This document shows positions 33,441-45,445 of a stretch of DNA of 64,000 bases, piece after piece. The position numbers and the translations under genes are program-made. The notes under the pieces were generated by a model, which was not told the origin of the DNA, ran no database searches, and saw nothing but the letters and a program-made list of their open reading frames with translations. The stretch comes from Notamacropus eugenii. Its lineage: Eukaryota > Chordata > Mammalia > Diprotodontia > Macropodidae. The first letter of the stretch is position 1. Each line of letters begins with the position of its first letter. The stretch spans positions 332,090,651 to 332,154,650 of the forward strand of contig NC_092874.1 of assembly GCF_028372415.1 (NCBI RefSeq). The letters run 5' to 3'.

Positions 33441-34750
33441 CCATACAAGATCTCAGATTGTATTACAAAGCAATAATCATCAAAACATTTTGATACTGGT
33501 TAAGAATAGAGTGGTGGATCAGTGGAATAGATTAGGTACACAATACACACTAGTAAATGACCATAGTACTCTACTATTAATAAGCAGTCTCCTGCTTCTT
33601 CGATAAGAACTCAGTACTTGACAAAAACGGAGGAGAAAACCGGAATGCAGTTTGGCAGAAACTGGGTATAGACCAACATCTCACACTGTATACCAAGATA
33701 AAGTCAAAATCGATACAAAATTTAGATATAAAGGGTGATATCATGGGAAAATTAGGGGAGCATGGAATAATTTACCTGTAAGATCTAGAAATTAGGGAAG
33801 ATTTGTGACCAGACAAGAGATAGAGAGCATTACAAGAGGTAAAATGGATAATTTTGATTATATTAAGTTTAAAAGGTTTTACACAAACAAAACCAATAGA
33901 GACAAGATTAGAAGGAAAACAGAAAACTGTGGAAAAAATTTTATAGCAAGTATCTCTGATAATGATCTCATTTATCAAATGCAATCAAATACTGAATCAA
34001 ATATATAATAATAAGAATAAAACCCCAACTGATAAATGGTCACAGGATAACAGATAGTTCTCAGAAGATATCAACAGCCATGAAAAAAATGTTCCAAATA
34101 ACTAAAGATTAAAGAGATGCAAATTAAAAGAACTCTGACATGGCACCTCACACCTTTCAGATTGGCTAATGTGACAGAAAAGGAAGACCACAAATGTTGG
34201 AGGGGAAGTGGGAAATTTGGGACACGAATGTGCTATTGGTAGAGTTGTGCACTGATCCAACCATTGTTCTCTCCAGAGAACAATTTGAAACTATAGCCAA
34301 AAGGCTATAAAACTGCATACCTTATGACCCAACAATAGCACTACTAGGTCTGTATTCCAAAGAGATATTTAAAAAAGAAAAGGATATATATGTATGAAAG
34401 TATTTATAGAAGCTCTTTTTTTGTGGTGAAAAAGAACTGAAAATTGAGGGAAGGCCTATCAATTGCTAAATGACTGAACAAGTTGTGGTATATGGTTGTG
34501 ATGGAATACTATTATGCTGTAAGAAATGATGAGCAGGATGTTTTCAGAAAAACCTGGAAAGACTTACATGAACTAATGCAAAGTGAAGTGAGAAGAACCA
34601 AAAGAATATCATACACAGTAACAGTAATATTGTATGATGTTCAACTGTGAATGACTTGGCTATTCTTAGCAAAAAAAAAAAAAGATCTAAAGCAATTCCA
34701 AAGGACTCATCATGAAAAATGCTATGTACCTCCTGAGAAAGAATTCATGG
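33441..34750 (+). mobile_element. Middle L1 of the nest, ORF2 C-terminal half
   Basis: A sense L1, 5'-truncated at 33441, reads as ORF2 (TCTCAGATTGTATTACAAAG, GTGGATCAGTGGAATAGATT, TGGATAATTTTGATTATATT, CATACACAGTAACAGTAATA). It is interrupted at 34750 and its 3'UTR resumes at 37375. The direct repeat AAATAAAATCCTATCAAAG, 19 bp and perfect, lies at 33422-33440 and 37612-37630, bounding the whole L1. Confidence 0.9.
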
Positions 34751-35321
34751 CAGGGGGGAGAGTGGGAGCCAATATGGCAGAGTAAAAGCAGGGACTTCTT
34801 TGCTCTCTTCCCCCCAAAGCTCTCCACATATGTGTAAAAAATGGCTAAACAAATGCTAGAGCTACAGAATCCACAAAATGGCTGAGTGAAACAAATCCCC
34901 AATCTAAGACAACTTGGAAAGTAGACAGGAAGAGTCTATCACACTGGGCAGGGGGCAGAGTACAGTCCTCAGGGGACTGAATCATTGGCAGTTATGGCAG
35001 TTTCCAGACTTTTCAAGTCACAAATGCCAAAAAGATCAGTGGGAAAACTCTGTGGGATCTGGGTGAAAGAGGAACTTGTGGTATGGCCAGTCTGGCCCCA
35101 GCCCCAGGGCAGTGGGGGTTGGTAGCAGTGGGGCCAGCTCAAGTGGTGACAGCAGCAATACCAGTAGCAGCAGAGGCTGCTTCCAGAGCACTGAGCCCAC
35201 AGACAGTGAGGGATTGAGCAGCTGATGCAAAAGCCCTGAAGCCTGGGACAGAACACCCATGCTCACCACTACCCCCACTGGAAGCAGAGTCCTACCTTGA
35301 CAAAGTTAGAAAGTCAAGTAT

Positions 35322-36330
35322 TTGGCTGGGGAGATGACTAAACATTGTGTAAGAACTCAGATTATAGAATCTTACTTTGGTGACAAAGAAGATCAAAAAT
35401 CACAACCAGAAGAAGATAATGTCAAAGCTCTTTTTAGGCTTTTAGCCTCCAAGAAAAATATGAATTTGTCACAGACCATAGAAGAGTTCAAAAAGGATTT
35501 TGAAAATCAAGTAAGAGAAGTAGAGGGAAACTGGGAAGAGAAATGAGAGTGATGTAAGAAAATCATGAAAATCAAGTCAACAATTTGCTAAAGGAAACTC
35601 CACCAAAATACTAAAGAAAATAACACCTTAAAAATAGAGTAATCCAAATGGCATAAGAAGTCCAAAAAGCCAATGAGGAGAAAAATACCTTTAAAAGCAG
35701 AATGGACCAAATGGAAAAGGAGGTCCAAAAGCTTACTGAAGAAAATAATTCCTTCAAAATTAGAATGGAGCAAACGGAAACTAATGACTTTATGAGAAAT
35801 CAAGAAATCATAAAATAGAACCAAAAGAATGAAAAAATGGCAGACAATGTGAAATATCTCATTGGAAAAACCGCAGACCTGGAAAATAGATCTAGGAGAG
35901 ATAATTTAAAAATTATTAGACTACCTGAAAACCATGACCAAAAAAAAAAAAAAAAAAGAACCTAGACATCATCTTTCAAGAAATTATCAAGGAAAACTGC
36001 CCTGATATTCTAGAACCACAGGGTAAAATAGAAAGCAAAAGAATCCACTGATCATCTCCTGAAAGAGATCCTAAAAGGAAAACTCCTAGAAATATTATAG
36101 CCAAATTCCAGAGTTCCCAGGTTTTAAAGAAACAGTTCAAATATTGTGGAAATACAATCAGGATAACACAAGATCTAGCAGCCTCTATATTAAAGAATCG
36201 AAGGACTTAGAATATGACATTCTGGAGGTCAGAGGAGCTAGGATTAAAACCAAGAATCACCTACCCAGCAAAACTGGGTATAACCCTTCAAGGGAAAAAA
36301 ATGGACATTGAGTGAAATAGAGAATGTTCA
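35322..36330 (+). pseudogene. L1 ORF1p remnant of the HAL1-like element
   Basis: The first stretch is open (35322-35546), with FKKDFENQVREVEGNW matching the copy at 1560. The coil continues with indels and stops (for example after 35546 and at about 35815). The RRM-like part (35890-36010) holds an expanded A run at 35940-35957, which breaks the frame. The CTD motif ITYPAKLG-type sequence is at 36255. Dead. Confidence 0.8.
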
Positions 36331-36527
36331 AGCATTCTTGATGAAAAGACCAGAGCTGAATAGAAAAGTTGACTTTCAAATATGACTCAAGAGAAGCATG
36401 AAAAGATAAACAGGAAAGAGAAATCATAAGGGACTTAATAAAGTTTAACTGTTTACATTTTTCTACATAAAAAGTTATATTTGTAATTCATGAGAATTTT
36501 CTAAGTATTAGCGTAGTTGGAGGAAAT

Positions 36528-36538
36528 GATAGATAGAT

Positions 36539-36604
<66 letters not shown>
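36528..36604. repeat. (GATA)n microsatellite
   Basis: About 18 GATA units, nearly pure, lie in the spacer of the HAL1-like element. It is probably a polymorphic site. Confidence 0.95.
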
Positions 36605-37361
36605 CGGCACAGGGTGAGTTGAATGTGAAGGGATGGTATCTAAAAAATAAAATTAAGGGGTGAGAGAGGAATATATTGGGGGAAGGAGAAAGGGAGAGAT
36701 AGAATGGGATAAGTTATCTCACATAAAAGAGACAAGGAAGAGGTTTCACAATGGAGGTGAAAAGGAGGGAGGTGAGAAGAAATGGGTAAACCTTACTCTC
36801 ATTGGTTTTGGCTTAAGGAGGGAACAATATACACACTCAATTGAGTATCTTACCTTACAGGAAAGTAGTGGGTAAGAGGGTAAGGTGGAGGGTAATGATA
36901 GAAAGGAAACCAGATTGGGAGCAGGGATAGTCAGAAGTAGATACTTTTGAAAAGCAACAGGGTCAAAGGAGAAAATAGAATAATTGGGGGCAGGATAGGA
37001 TAGAGGGAAATATAGTTAGTCTTTCACAACATGACTATTATGGAAGTGTTTTGCATAACTACACATGTATAACCTATATTGAATTGCTTGCCTTCTCAAA
37101 GAGGGTGGGTGGGGAGGGAAGAAGGGAGAGTTTTTAAAAGTTTTAGAGTTTTAAAAGTTTTAAAAACAAATGTAGAAATTGTTTTTACATGCGACTGGGA
37201 AATTAGATATACAGGACATAGGGTATAGAAATCTATCTTGCCCTTCAAAAAAGTAAAGGGGAAGAAGATAAAAGGGACAGCAGACTAGAGAAAGAATGCA
37301 TGCCATCTTCGGGAGGGAGAGGGGATCTGGCCAACGTCAGTGCCAATGGGGTTTTAGAAAA

Positions 37362-37630
37362 AAAGAATTAATGGAGTCTGAATGCATATCAAAGCATAAT
37401 TTCTTAAACTTTATTTTCTTGCTTTTTAAAAAAAATCTGTGTTGTCTTTCACAACATAAGCAATATGGAGAGATCCTTTGTTCGTACATGTTTAACCTAT
37501 GTCACATTGTTTGTCTTCTCAAGGAAGGAGGCAGGGTGAGAGGAAGGAAAAGAATCTGGGACTCAGAATTTTTTAAAATGACTTAAAATTTTTTCACATA
37601 TAATTGGAAAAAAATAAAATCCTATCAAAG
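37362..37630 (+). mobile_element. Middle L1 of the nest, 3'UTR part
   Basis: AATGGAGTCTGAATGCATAT, then CTTTCACAACATAAGCAATA, then a G-rich run and AATTGGAAAAAAATAAAATC: the 3'UTR and tail of the L1 whose ORF2 ends at 34750. The last 19 bases are the right copy of its target-site duplication. Confidence 0.85.
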
Positions 37631-38861
37631 AAAAGACAGCAATTTATTCAAGAAATCCTTCATTATGATAAGGTTGGATTTATATAGCATGGATATAATG
37701 ATAGTTCACCTTTAGGAAATGCAACAGTATAGTTAATCATATTAAAAACAATCAAAGATGCATGATTATATGAATAGATGCAGAAAAAAGACCTATAACA
37801 AAATACAGCATTTAAGTATTTATTTAAAAAACCCTGCAAAGTATAGGCACAGAGGGACCTTTTTTAATGTCATAAAATGTTTCTGTCTAAAATCAAAAGC
37901 AAGCATAATATACAATGGGGATATACTAGAGTGTTTTCCAATAAATATGAGATTAAAGCAAGGATGTCTACTTTTATCTTATATAGTTTTTTAAATGCTA
38001 GCAATAGGGGCAGCTAGGTGGTGCAGTGAATGGAATACTAGCCCTGGAGTCAGGAGAACCTGACTTCAAATCTGGCCTCAGACACTTGACACTTATTAGC
38101 TGCATGACCTTGGATAAGTCATTTAACCCCAAAGGAAATACTAGCAATAGCAATAAAAAATTAGAAAGAAATTAAAGTCGTAAAGATAGACAGAGAGGAC
38201 ATAAAAGAACCTGGGGATCAATTTGCCAAAGTACACAAAAGACTTGCATAGAGTCAATTACAGAGTGCTTCTTAAATAAAAAAACAACTTGATTAGCTGG
38301 AGGAATATTTAGTGTTCATGGTTGCGCTGTACTAATAAAATAAAACTGAGAATATCACCAAGGTTAATTTATACTTTGAATGTTATACCAATCAAATTAT
38401 CAAAAGAATGCTTTATACTACTCAATAAAGTAATAACAAAATTCATTTGGGAAAACAAAAGATCTAGAATATCAACAGAATTTATGAAAAGAATCACACT
38501 TTCATTCTTGAAAATATATTATTAAACAGCTGTTATCAAAACCATCTCCTATAGGTTAATGGAACAGATCAAATGTGAGAGAATTAGAAACAGTTGTTCT
38601 CAAATAACCTAGTGTTCTAAAAAGTAGAAAAGAAATTACTTAGGAAAGAACTCCCTATTTGATAAAAACTGCTGAGAAAACTGAAAAGCAGTCTGGCAGA
38701 AACTTGACTTAAACAATACCTTTCATGATATTCCATAATACATTCTAAATGCATACATGACTTTAATATTAAATACCATATTTAAAAAATTAGAAGAGAA
38801 GCAGATAACATTCTTCTCGCCCACAACTATGAGTAGGAAATGTATTGTTAGGTTTTTTTGT
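37631..38861 (+). mobile_element. Oldest L1 of the nest, right part
   Basis: ORF2 resumes exactly where 33440 stopped (QQFIQEILHYDKVGFI-type reading at 37638). It continues through KQGCLLLSYIVF (37956), a SINE insertion at 38008, and thumb-region blocks (NVIPIKLSKECFI, NKVITKFIWENKRSRIS at 38380-38460). It ends where an antisense L1 begins. Confidence 0.85.
38008..38135 (+). mobile_element. Short tRNA-headed SINE with target-site duplication
   Basis: GGGCAGCTAGGTGGTGCAGT, then CTGGAGTCAGGAGAACCTGA, then AAATCTGGCCTCAGACACTT, then TGACCTTGGATAAGTCATTT: head plus core only, without the long second domain of the copy at 18202. It is flanked by AAATGCTAGCAATAG (37993-38007) and AAATACTAGCAATAG (38136-38150), one difference in 15. 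Confidence 0.9.
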
Positions 38862-39289
38862 GTTCCCCCCCCCCCAAATTTATTAATTTACTTGTCTTCA
38901 GTTTTCAACAATCACTTCCATAAGTTCCAAATTTTATCCTCCTCACTCCCCAAGATGGCATGGAGTCTTATATGGGTTCTACACAGGCGTTTCTATTAAA
39001 CACACTTACATTAGTCATGTTGAATAGAAGAATTAAAATGAATGATAAAAACCATGAGAAAACCAAAATATAATGAAGGAGAAAATAGTCTACTTCATTC
39101 GGCATTCTGACTTCATAGTTCTTTCTCTGGATTTGGATATCATTTTGCATCATGAATCCTTTGGAAATGTTTTAGGTCCTTGAATTGCTGTGAAGGGTTA
39201 TGTCCATCAAAACAGTCCTCCCACACTGTGGCTGTTACTGTTCTTCTAGCTCTGCTCACTTCACTCAGCATCAGTTCATATAAGTCTTT

Positions 39290-39472
39290 TCAGGTTTTTC
39301 TGAAGTCCTCCTGGTTGTCATATCTTATAGCACAATAGTATTCTATTACATTTAAATACCACAACTTGTTCAGCCATTCTCCAGTTGATGAGCATCCCCT
39401 CAGTCTCCAGTTCTTGGCCACTACAAAAAGAGCTGTTATAAATAGTTTTCTACATGTCAGTCCTTTTCCCAT
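39290..39472 (-). pseudogene. L1 ORF2p C-terminal remnant
   Basis: A 60-codon open stretch, KLFITALFVVAKNWRLRGCS then WLNKLWYLNVIEYYCAIR, the same block as at 8812-9174. Confidence 0.8.
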
Positions 39473-39750
39473 TTTTATGATCTCTTTGGGATATAGCCCT
39501 AGAAGCTATATTGCTGGGTCCAAGGGTATACACATTTTTATAGCCCTTTGGGCTATAAAATTGCTCTCCAAAATGGTTAGATCAGTTTACAACTCCACTA
39601 ACAATGAATTAGTGTTCCAACTCTTCCACATCTTCTCCAACATTTATCATTTTCCTGTTTTGTCATGTTTGTCAATCTGATAGGTATGAACATCACACAG
39701 AGTTGTTTTGATTTGCATCTCTCTAAGCAATAGTGATTTAGAGCATTTTT

Positions 39751-40002
39751 TCATATGACTACAGATAGCTTTAATTTCTTCCTCATATCCCTTGACCATT
39801 TATTAATTGGGGAACGGCTTGTATTCTTGTCGATTTGACTCACTTCTCTATATATTTTAGAAATGAGACCTTTATCACAGATACTAGTTGTAAAAATTCT
39901 TTCCCAGTTTTCTGCTTCCCTCTTAACTTTGGTTGCATTGACTTTGTTTGTGCAAAAACTTTTCAATTTAATGTAATCAAAGTTATCCATTTTGCATTTC
40001 AT
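39751..40002 (-). pseudogene. L1 ORF2p remnant (pre-C-terminal)
   Basis: An 83-codon open stretch starting MKCKMDNFDYIKLKSFC and containing FTTSICDKGLISKIYREVSQ, matching the L1 block that follows the thumb. The parallel sequence at 16906-17100 is sense. Confidence 0.8.
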
Positions 40003-40857
40003 AATATTCTTTATCTCTTATTTGGTCTATCCTCCATAAATCTAACAAACAAACTATTCCTTGTTCCCCTAGTTTGTTTATAGTATCAGATTTTATATCT
40101 AGATCATGTACCCATTTGGGCTTCATTTTGGTATACAGTGTCAGGCATTGGTGTAGGCCCAGTTTCCACCATTCTATTTTTCAGTTTTCCCAACATTCTT
40201 TGTCAAACAATGAGTTCTTATCATAGAAGCTGGGGTCCTTGGGTTTATCAAACAATAGACTGAGATAGTCACTGACTACTGAGTCTTATGTACCTAACCC
40301 TTTCCACTGATCTATCCCTCTATTTCTTAGCCAGTACCAAGTAGTTTTATGATTGCAGCTTTATAATACAATTTAAGATCTGGTATGGCTAGGCCACCTT
40401 CCCTAGCATTTCTTTTCATTAGTTCCCTTGATATTCTGGACTTTTTGTTCATTCAGATGAATTCTGATATTATTTTTTCTAGCTCTATAAAATAATTTTT
40501 GGTAGTTTGATTGGTTTGGTACTGAATAAGTAAATTAATTTAGGTAAAATTGTCATTTTTATCATATTAGCTCAGTCTACTCACCAGGAACTGATGTTTT
40601 TCCTGTTATTTAGATCTGACTATATTTGTGTGAAAAGTGTTTTGTAATTGTGTGCATAAAGTCCCTGGGTTTCTTTTGGCAGGTAGACTCCCTAATATTT
40701 TATAGTAACTTTAAATGGAATTTATCTTTCTATCTCTTGCTGTTGGACTCTGTAAGTAATATATAGAAATGGAGATAATTTGTGTGAGTTTATTTTGTAT
40801 CCTACAACTTTGCTAAAGTTGTTTATTATTTCAAGTAGTTTTTTTACTTGATTTTTT

Positions 40858-41602
40858 AAATTAATTTATTTAACTTTTAACATTGATTTTCACAAAATTT
40901 TGGGTTCCAAATTTTCTCCCCACTTGTCCCCTCCCCCCACCCCAAAACATCAAGCATTCTAATTACCCCTATCACCAATCTGCCCTCTCTTCTATCATCC
41001 CTCCCTTCTCTTGTCCCCATCTTCTCTTTTGTCCTGTAGGGCCAGATAACTTTCTATACCCCTTTACCTGTATTTCTTATTTGCTAGTAGCAAGAACAGT
41101 ACTCAACACTTGTTCCTAAAACTTTGAGTTCCAACTTCTCTTCATCCCTCCCTCCCCACCCATTCCTTTTGGAAGGCAAGCAATTCAATATAGGCCATAT
41201 CTGTGTAGTTTTGCAAATGACTTCCATAATAGTCATGTTGTGTAAGACTAACTATATTTCCCTCCATCCTATCCTGCCCCTCATTGCTTCTATTCTCTCT
41301 TTTGATCCTGTCCCTCCCCAAGAGTGTTGACTTCTAATTGCTCCCTCCTCCCATTGCCCTCCCTTCCATCATCCCCCCCACCCTGCTTATCCCCTTCTCC
41401 CCCACTTTCCTGTAATGTAAGATAGGTTTTCATACCAAAATGAGTGTGCATTTTATTCCTTCCTTTAGTGGAATGTGATGAGAGTAAACTTCATGTTTTT
41501 CTCTCACCTCCCCTCTTTATCCCTCCACTGAAAAGTCTTTTGCTTGCCTCTTTTATGAGAGATAATTTGCCCCATTCCATTTCTCCCTTTCTCCTCCCGA
41601 CA
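40858..41602 (-). mobile_element. HAL1-like element, 3' region only
   Basis: Antisense copy of the 3' region of the elements at 1-600 and 36660-37340. Landmarks are TTGGAAGGCAAGCAATTCAA, ATAGTCATGTTGTGTAAGAC, AGATAGGTTTTCATACCAAA and ATGAGAGATAATTTG. The T-rich left end is the reverse of its tail. It is 5'-truncated where L1 ORF2 resumes. Confidence 0.8.
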
Positions 41603-41695
41603 TATTCTTTAGGATCCTCTAAGCATATTGTCACATCATCTGGAAGAAGTGATAACTTAGTTTCTGCTTTGCCTATTCTAATCTTAGTTTTTTAA
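41603..41695 (-). mobile_element. L1 ORF2 fragment, continuation across the HAL1-like insertion
   Basis: TTCTTTAGGATCCTCTAAGC, then ATATTGTCACATCATCTGG, then AGTGATAACTTAGTTTCTGC: antisense ORF2 that follows on from the sequence ending at 40857. Confidence 0.7.
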
Positions 41696-42285
41696 TATTT
41701 TATTTTCCTCAATTTCATGTAAAAAAACTTTTAAATTTTTGTTAAGTTTTGCATTCCAAATTCTATCCCTTCCTCCCTCCCTCATTTCCTCCCTCCTGAA
41801 ACTGTAAGCAATCTAATGTAGGTTATACATGTGAAATCACGTAAAATATTTCCATGTTGGTCATCTTGTACAAAAAGAACTTGAACAAAAACAAAAGAAA
41901 GGAAGAAAGGAAAAAAGAAAGCAAGAAAAAAGAAAAGAAAAGGAAGGAAGGAAGGGGGGAAGGAAGGAAAGAAGAAAGAAAGGAAGGAAGGAAGGAAGGA
42001 AGGAAGGAAGGAAGGAAGGAAGGAAGGAAGGAAGGAAGGAAGGAAGGAAGGAAGGAAGGAAGAAACAGTGTGCTTTGGTTTGTGTTCAGACACCATCAGT
42101 TCTTTCTCTGGAGGCAGACAGCATTTTTCGTCATAAGTCCTTTGGATTCATCTTGAATCACTGTATTGCTGAGAATAACTAAGTCATTCACAGTTGCTCA
42201 TCATACAATATTGCTGTTACTATGTATAACTTCTCCTGGTTCTGCTCACTTCACTTTGTATCAATTCATGTAAGTCTTTAGGAAA
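41696..42285 (-). mobile_element. L1 3'UTR plus ORF2 C-terminus
   Basis: Antisense L1: AAACTTTTAAATTTTTGTTA (tail side), TGTAAGCAATCTAATGTAGG, a GGAA tract, CAGACACCATCAGTTCTTTC and ATACAATATTGCTGTTACTA. Confidence 0.8.
41936..42062. repeat. (GGAA)n microsatellite
   Basis: Imperfect GGAA at the left becomes a pure run of about 20 units from 41980. Long GGAA runs can bind ETS-family factors in other systems; no evidence for a role here. Confidence 0.95.
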
Positions 42286-43095
42286 TGTATTCTTAACCAA
42301 ATAAGGGGTAGAGACAAATAAAAGACAAGATAGATAATTTTGATTGCATCAAAATTTGAACAGATAATATTAATGCACTTAGGAAAAGAAGGAAAATAAT
42401 AGAATGGGAAAAAGATCTTTGATTCCAATTTCTCTGATAATGTTTGGTATCCAAGAGATATGAACAATTAATCAATATGTATCTAAGAACGGTAAGCAAT
42501 CCCTAATAAATAAATGGTCAAAATATATGAACAAATAGTTCTCAAAAGAAGAGTTGCAAAGTTTTAACAATCACACAAAAGAATTTCCAAATCATTAATA
42601 ACAAGAGCAATGAAAATCTAAACAACCCTAAGGTTTCACCTTACACCCTGAAAATTGGCAAAAATGACAAAAGATGGTAATAGTTAATGTGGAGGAATTG
42701 TGGGAAGATATATACATTAGTGTATTTTTGATGGAGCTCTGAATTGGTACTATCATTTCAGAAAGCAATTTGGAATTATCCAAATAAAGTGACCAAAATG
42801 TCCATACTCTTTGACCAGAGATTCCAGTGCCCCAAGAAAGTCTCCATATATACCAAGATATTTATAACAGTATTTTTTGTGTTAGTAAAGAATTGGAAAT
42901 AAAGTAAATGCTCTTCAGTTAGGAAATGGCTAAACAAATTGTGGTACATGAATGTAATAAAATATTATTGTTCTGTAACAAATGATGAATGTGATAAATA
43001 CAGGGAAGCATAAAAAGATCTACATGAACTGATACAGAGTGAACTAAGCAGAGCTAAGGAAACAATGTATACAGTAATTAAAATGGGTAAAAAAA
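42286..43095 (+). mobile_element. L1 ORF2 C-terminal fragment, old
   Basis: Sense L1 with landmarks AGATAATTTTGATTGCATCA, AATAAATGGTCAAAATATAT, CAAAATGTCCATACTCTTTG, GTGGTACATGAATGTAATAA and ACATGAACTGATACAGAGTG. Diverged. Confidence 0.75.
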
Positions 43096-43124
43096 ACCCC
43101 CACATCTACATAAACCAAAAATGA

Positions 43125-43232
43125 ATATATACATGTGTATGTATGTATGTATATATATACATATATATATACATATATACATGTGTATGTATGTATGTAT
43201 ATATATACATATATATATACACAAACATGTAT
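43125..43232. repeat. TATG/TATA microsatellite, duplicated block
   Basis: A block ATACATGTGTATGTATGTAT followed by TA/CATA units occurs twice in a row (43130 and 43175). From 43240 to 44540 no gene or clear element is seen. Confidence 0.85.
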
Positions 43233-44559
43233 ATATAAAATTATTTAAAAGAATCATTACTCAAAGGGAGAGATATGAGAAGATACTCCCAATCCCCTGT
43301 TTGTAGAGGTGATAGGCACATAGGCATTATATATTGTCCATGTTTCCAGATTTTTTGAATGTATTGATCAGTTTTTTCCTTTAAAAAATTGGTCAATAGA
43401 ATAGGAAAAAAAGAGTAGAAAAATGGCCATCTCATTCCCTGGTGATACTTTCATTCACAAATATAGTGTTGTTCTTTTAGAACCACAAAGCACATAGAAA
43501 ATCATAAATGAAATGAGCTTCTGAAAGAAAGTGCAGAATGATTTAGAGCTTTGGAATATGAGAAAAAAAACATATAAAGATTCAGCTTCTATCCATTTCT
43601 GGACAGAAGTTCTGAAAAATGATTCAGTGAACCTAAAAAACAGATGGGGAAGCATTTCCTTTTGATAAAGAAGTGGACTTTGAATGCACAATGCTGTATA
43701 CTGCATCCAACAGAATCGTTCAGATTTTCTGAGCTGTTTTTCTGTTTTTTAAGGGAGGAGGACTCCTTGGTGGGAGAATGGATGGGAGAGGGAGGTATAG
43801 CTGAAAATGACTGTGACATAAAAAGAGAAGATACCAATAACATATTTTCTTAATAGTTGAATGAAATAAAAAAATCAGATCTGTAACAAGGAAGGGGGAA
43901 CTGCAGCTTTGCTCAGTGTTATAGATTTATTAAAGGGAAGAAGGGTTTTTGCCAAGTAGACTAAAGTCATTTGTTTGTCTTCCTAAATGGCAAGGAAGCT
44001 ATCCCTGAGATTTGATTGATGTTTTCCAGTTGCCTAGAGCAAAAAACAAAACCAAAAAAACCAGTCCATCAGGACTCAGTGCTCCTTAGAATTGGCAGAC
44101 ATCCCACTGCCATGACAGATATACCCATGTGACCCAACATGCCCTGCTGACATTTCTGGATGGAGATGAAGGGGGCTACTTCTATCTGAACCTATGCTGT
44201 ATTCTTACTCAGCATTCTCTCCATGTTATCGCTAAATAACCATTTTTGTTAAGTATTGAACTGCAGAACAAGTATTTCATTTGAATTGGATCCCAAGCTT
44301 GAGCTCCTAAACCAGACTTAGTCAGGTTTGGCCTACAATAATGGGAAACAAAAAGGCCTGGTAATAACACTTGTACTCCCAAGATTGGTTGGGGCAGGAC
44401 AGAGCTACTGAGAGCGGAACAGTAGCAAAATGATGAAAATGGAAAGAAGAGATTCTTTTTATAGGGAGTTCCTCAGATGAGAGGGTAAGGGTCAGGTGGA
44501 GGCCATGGTTTCCTGGCATTCCTAGAATGCACTCTCTCCTCACCTCTGCCAACTGGTTT

Positions 44560-44818
44560 TCCTGGCTTCTTTCAAGATTCAGCTCAAATCCTTCTCACCC
44601 TCCCCCCAATCCCTAATGGCTAGTGCCTTCCTTCTGAGATCACTTTCAATCTACCCTGCATATATCTTGTATGTCCATAGCTATTTCAGTGTTGACTCCC
44701 TCTTCAGAATGTGAACCCCTTAAAGCCAAAGACCCAGTTTTTGCTTTTCTTTGTATTCTTCCATGCACTGGATAGTGCCTGGTGAACAGTAAGTACTTAA
44801 TCAATGCTTATTGACTTA
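44560..44818 (+). repeat. L2 LINE 3' end
   Basis: TTCAAGATTCAGCTCAAATC, then AATGTGAACCCCTTAAAGCC, then TTTGTATTCTTCCATGCACT, then TGCCTGGTGAACAGTAAGTA: the usual order of an L2 3' end. From 44820 to 45235 nothing is recognised. Confidence 0.8.
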
Positions 44819-45235
44819 GTTGTGTCCTGAGACACAAACTGACTCTGCCTAGGGCTGAGGAGGGAGACCAAATTTTACTCTGGCCCTGGTCTTGTGAGCC
44901 AGTTCTCTCAGTGCTAGAAACAATGGCCCTTCAAAGGGCCCTGTAGGACAGCCAGGCCCGGTGGGTGAGATGAGACAGACTGTTGCAGAGAAAGGATAAT
45001 GGTTCCCTAGGGATAGTAGTTCTCAGCTACTTCTCAACACAGTTTGTATCAGCAGGGAGTTGGAGAGGAAAGAGTTAAGGCAAGAGAGGGAGCCAGTCCT
45101 CGGTCATTTATTTTTACTGTAAATTTTGGCTTCCCAAGCTTTTCAAATGTTCTTGCTGACTGGAAGCGGGGCAGGGGGAGCTTCAGACCAGGCTGTCCCT
45201 GGGAAGACTGAAGGCACTCCCTACACCTAAATAAT

Positions 45236-45445
45236 TCTTGACTTTCTGGGCCTCAGTTTTCTCATTTGAAAAATCAAAGTCAAGGACCAGGATCATAGGT
45301 CATTTGTAGATTTACAATTGTAAGGGATGAAAGTCCAGCTCTCATTTTACAAGTGAGAAAGCTAAAACCTAGAGAGGTGAAACAAGTTGCCTAAGGTCAC
45401 ACAACTAGGCGATAGTTGCAACAGTTCACATTGAGGCAGGAAGAT
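45236..45445 (-). repeat. MIR-type SINE fragments
   Basis: 45240-45290 reads as a short plus-strand SINE piece (GGCCTCAGTTTTCTCATTTG). 45296-45445 is antisense (CTCATTTTACAAGTGAGAAA, then AAGGTCACACAACTAGGCGA). From 45445 to 46800 I see only faint MIR-like sequence near 45955 and no gene. Confidence 0.65.

Larger units (their letters stand above)
34751..37361 (+). mobile_element. Complete HAL1-like element, 2.6 kb
   Basis: The 5' end is G-rich and carries AGCCAATATGGCAG (34767-34780), close to the YY1-type motif at the start of human L1 (AGCCAAGATGGCCG). Next come a 5'UTR (to about 35300), a broken ORF1 (35322-36330), a spacer with a GATA tract and a long purine-rich 3' region. It has no ORF2. 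It is flanked by AAAGAATTCATGG (34738-34750) and AAAGAATTAATGG (37362-37374), a 13-bp duplication with one difference. It sits in the 3'UTR of the middle L1. Mobilisation by an L1 in trans is expected for such elements. Confidence 0.85.
38862..40857 (-). mobile_element. L1, 3' end plus ORF2 C-terminal half
   Basis: A fairly young-looking antisense L1. It begins with T and C runs (38850-38877, the reverse of its tail), then the 3'UTR (AAGATGGCATGGAGTC), then ORF2. On the minus strand WLNKLWYLNVIEYYCAIRYD (39398) and MKCKMDNFDYIKLKSFCTNK (40002) are open in pieces. It is interrupted at 40857 and the same ORF2 appears to resume at 41603. Confidence 0.85.

Noticed and set aside
36528..36604. Regular GATA repeats as a possible CRISPR-like or satellite array
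   Set aside because: The unit is 4 bp with no spacers; it is an ordinary microsatellite.
41782..42156. Frames rich in Lys/Glu or Ser/Phe/Leu/Pro repeats
   Set aside because: Translations of the (GGAA)n tract on the two strands.
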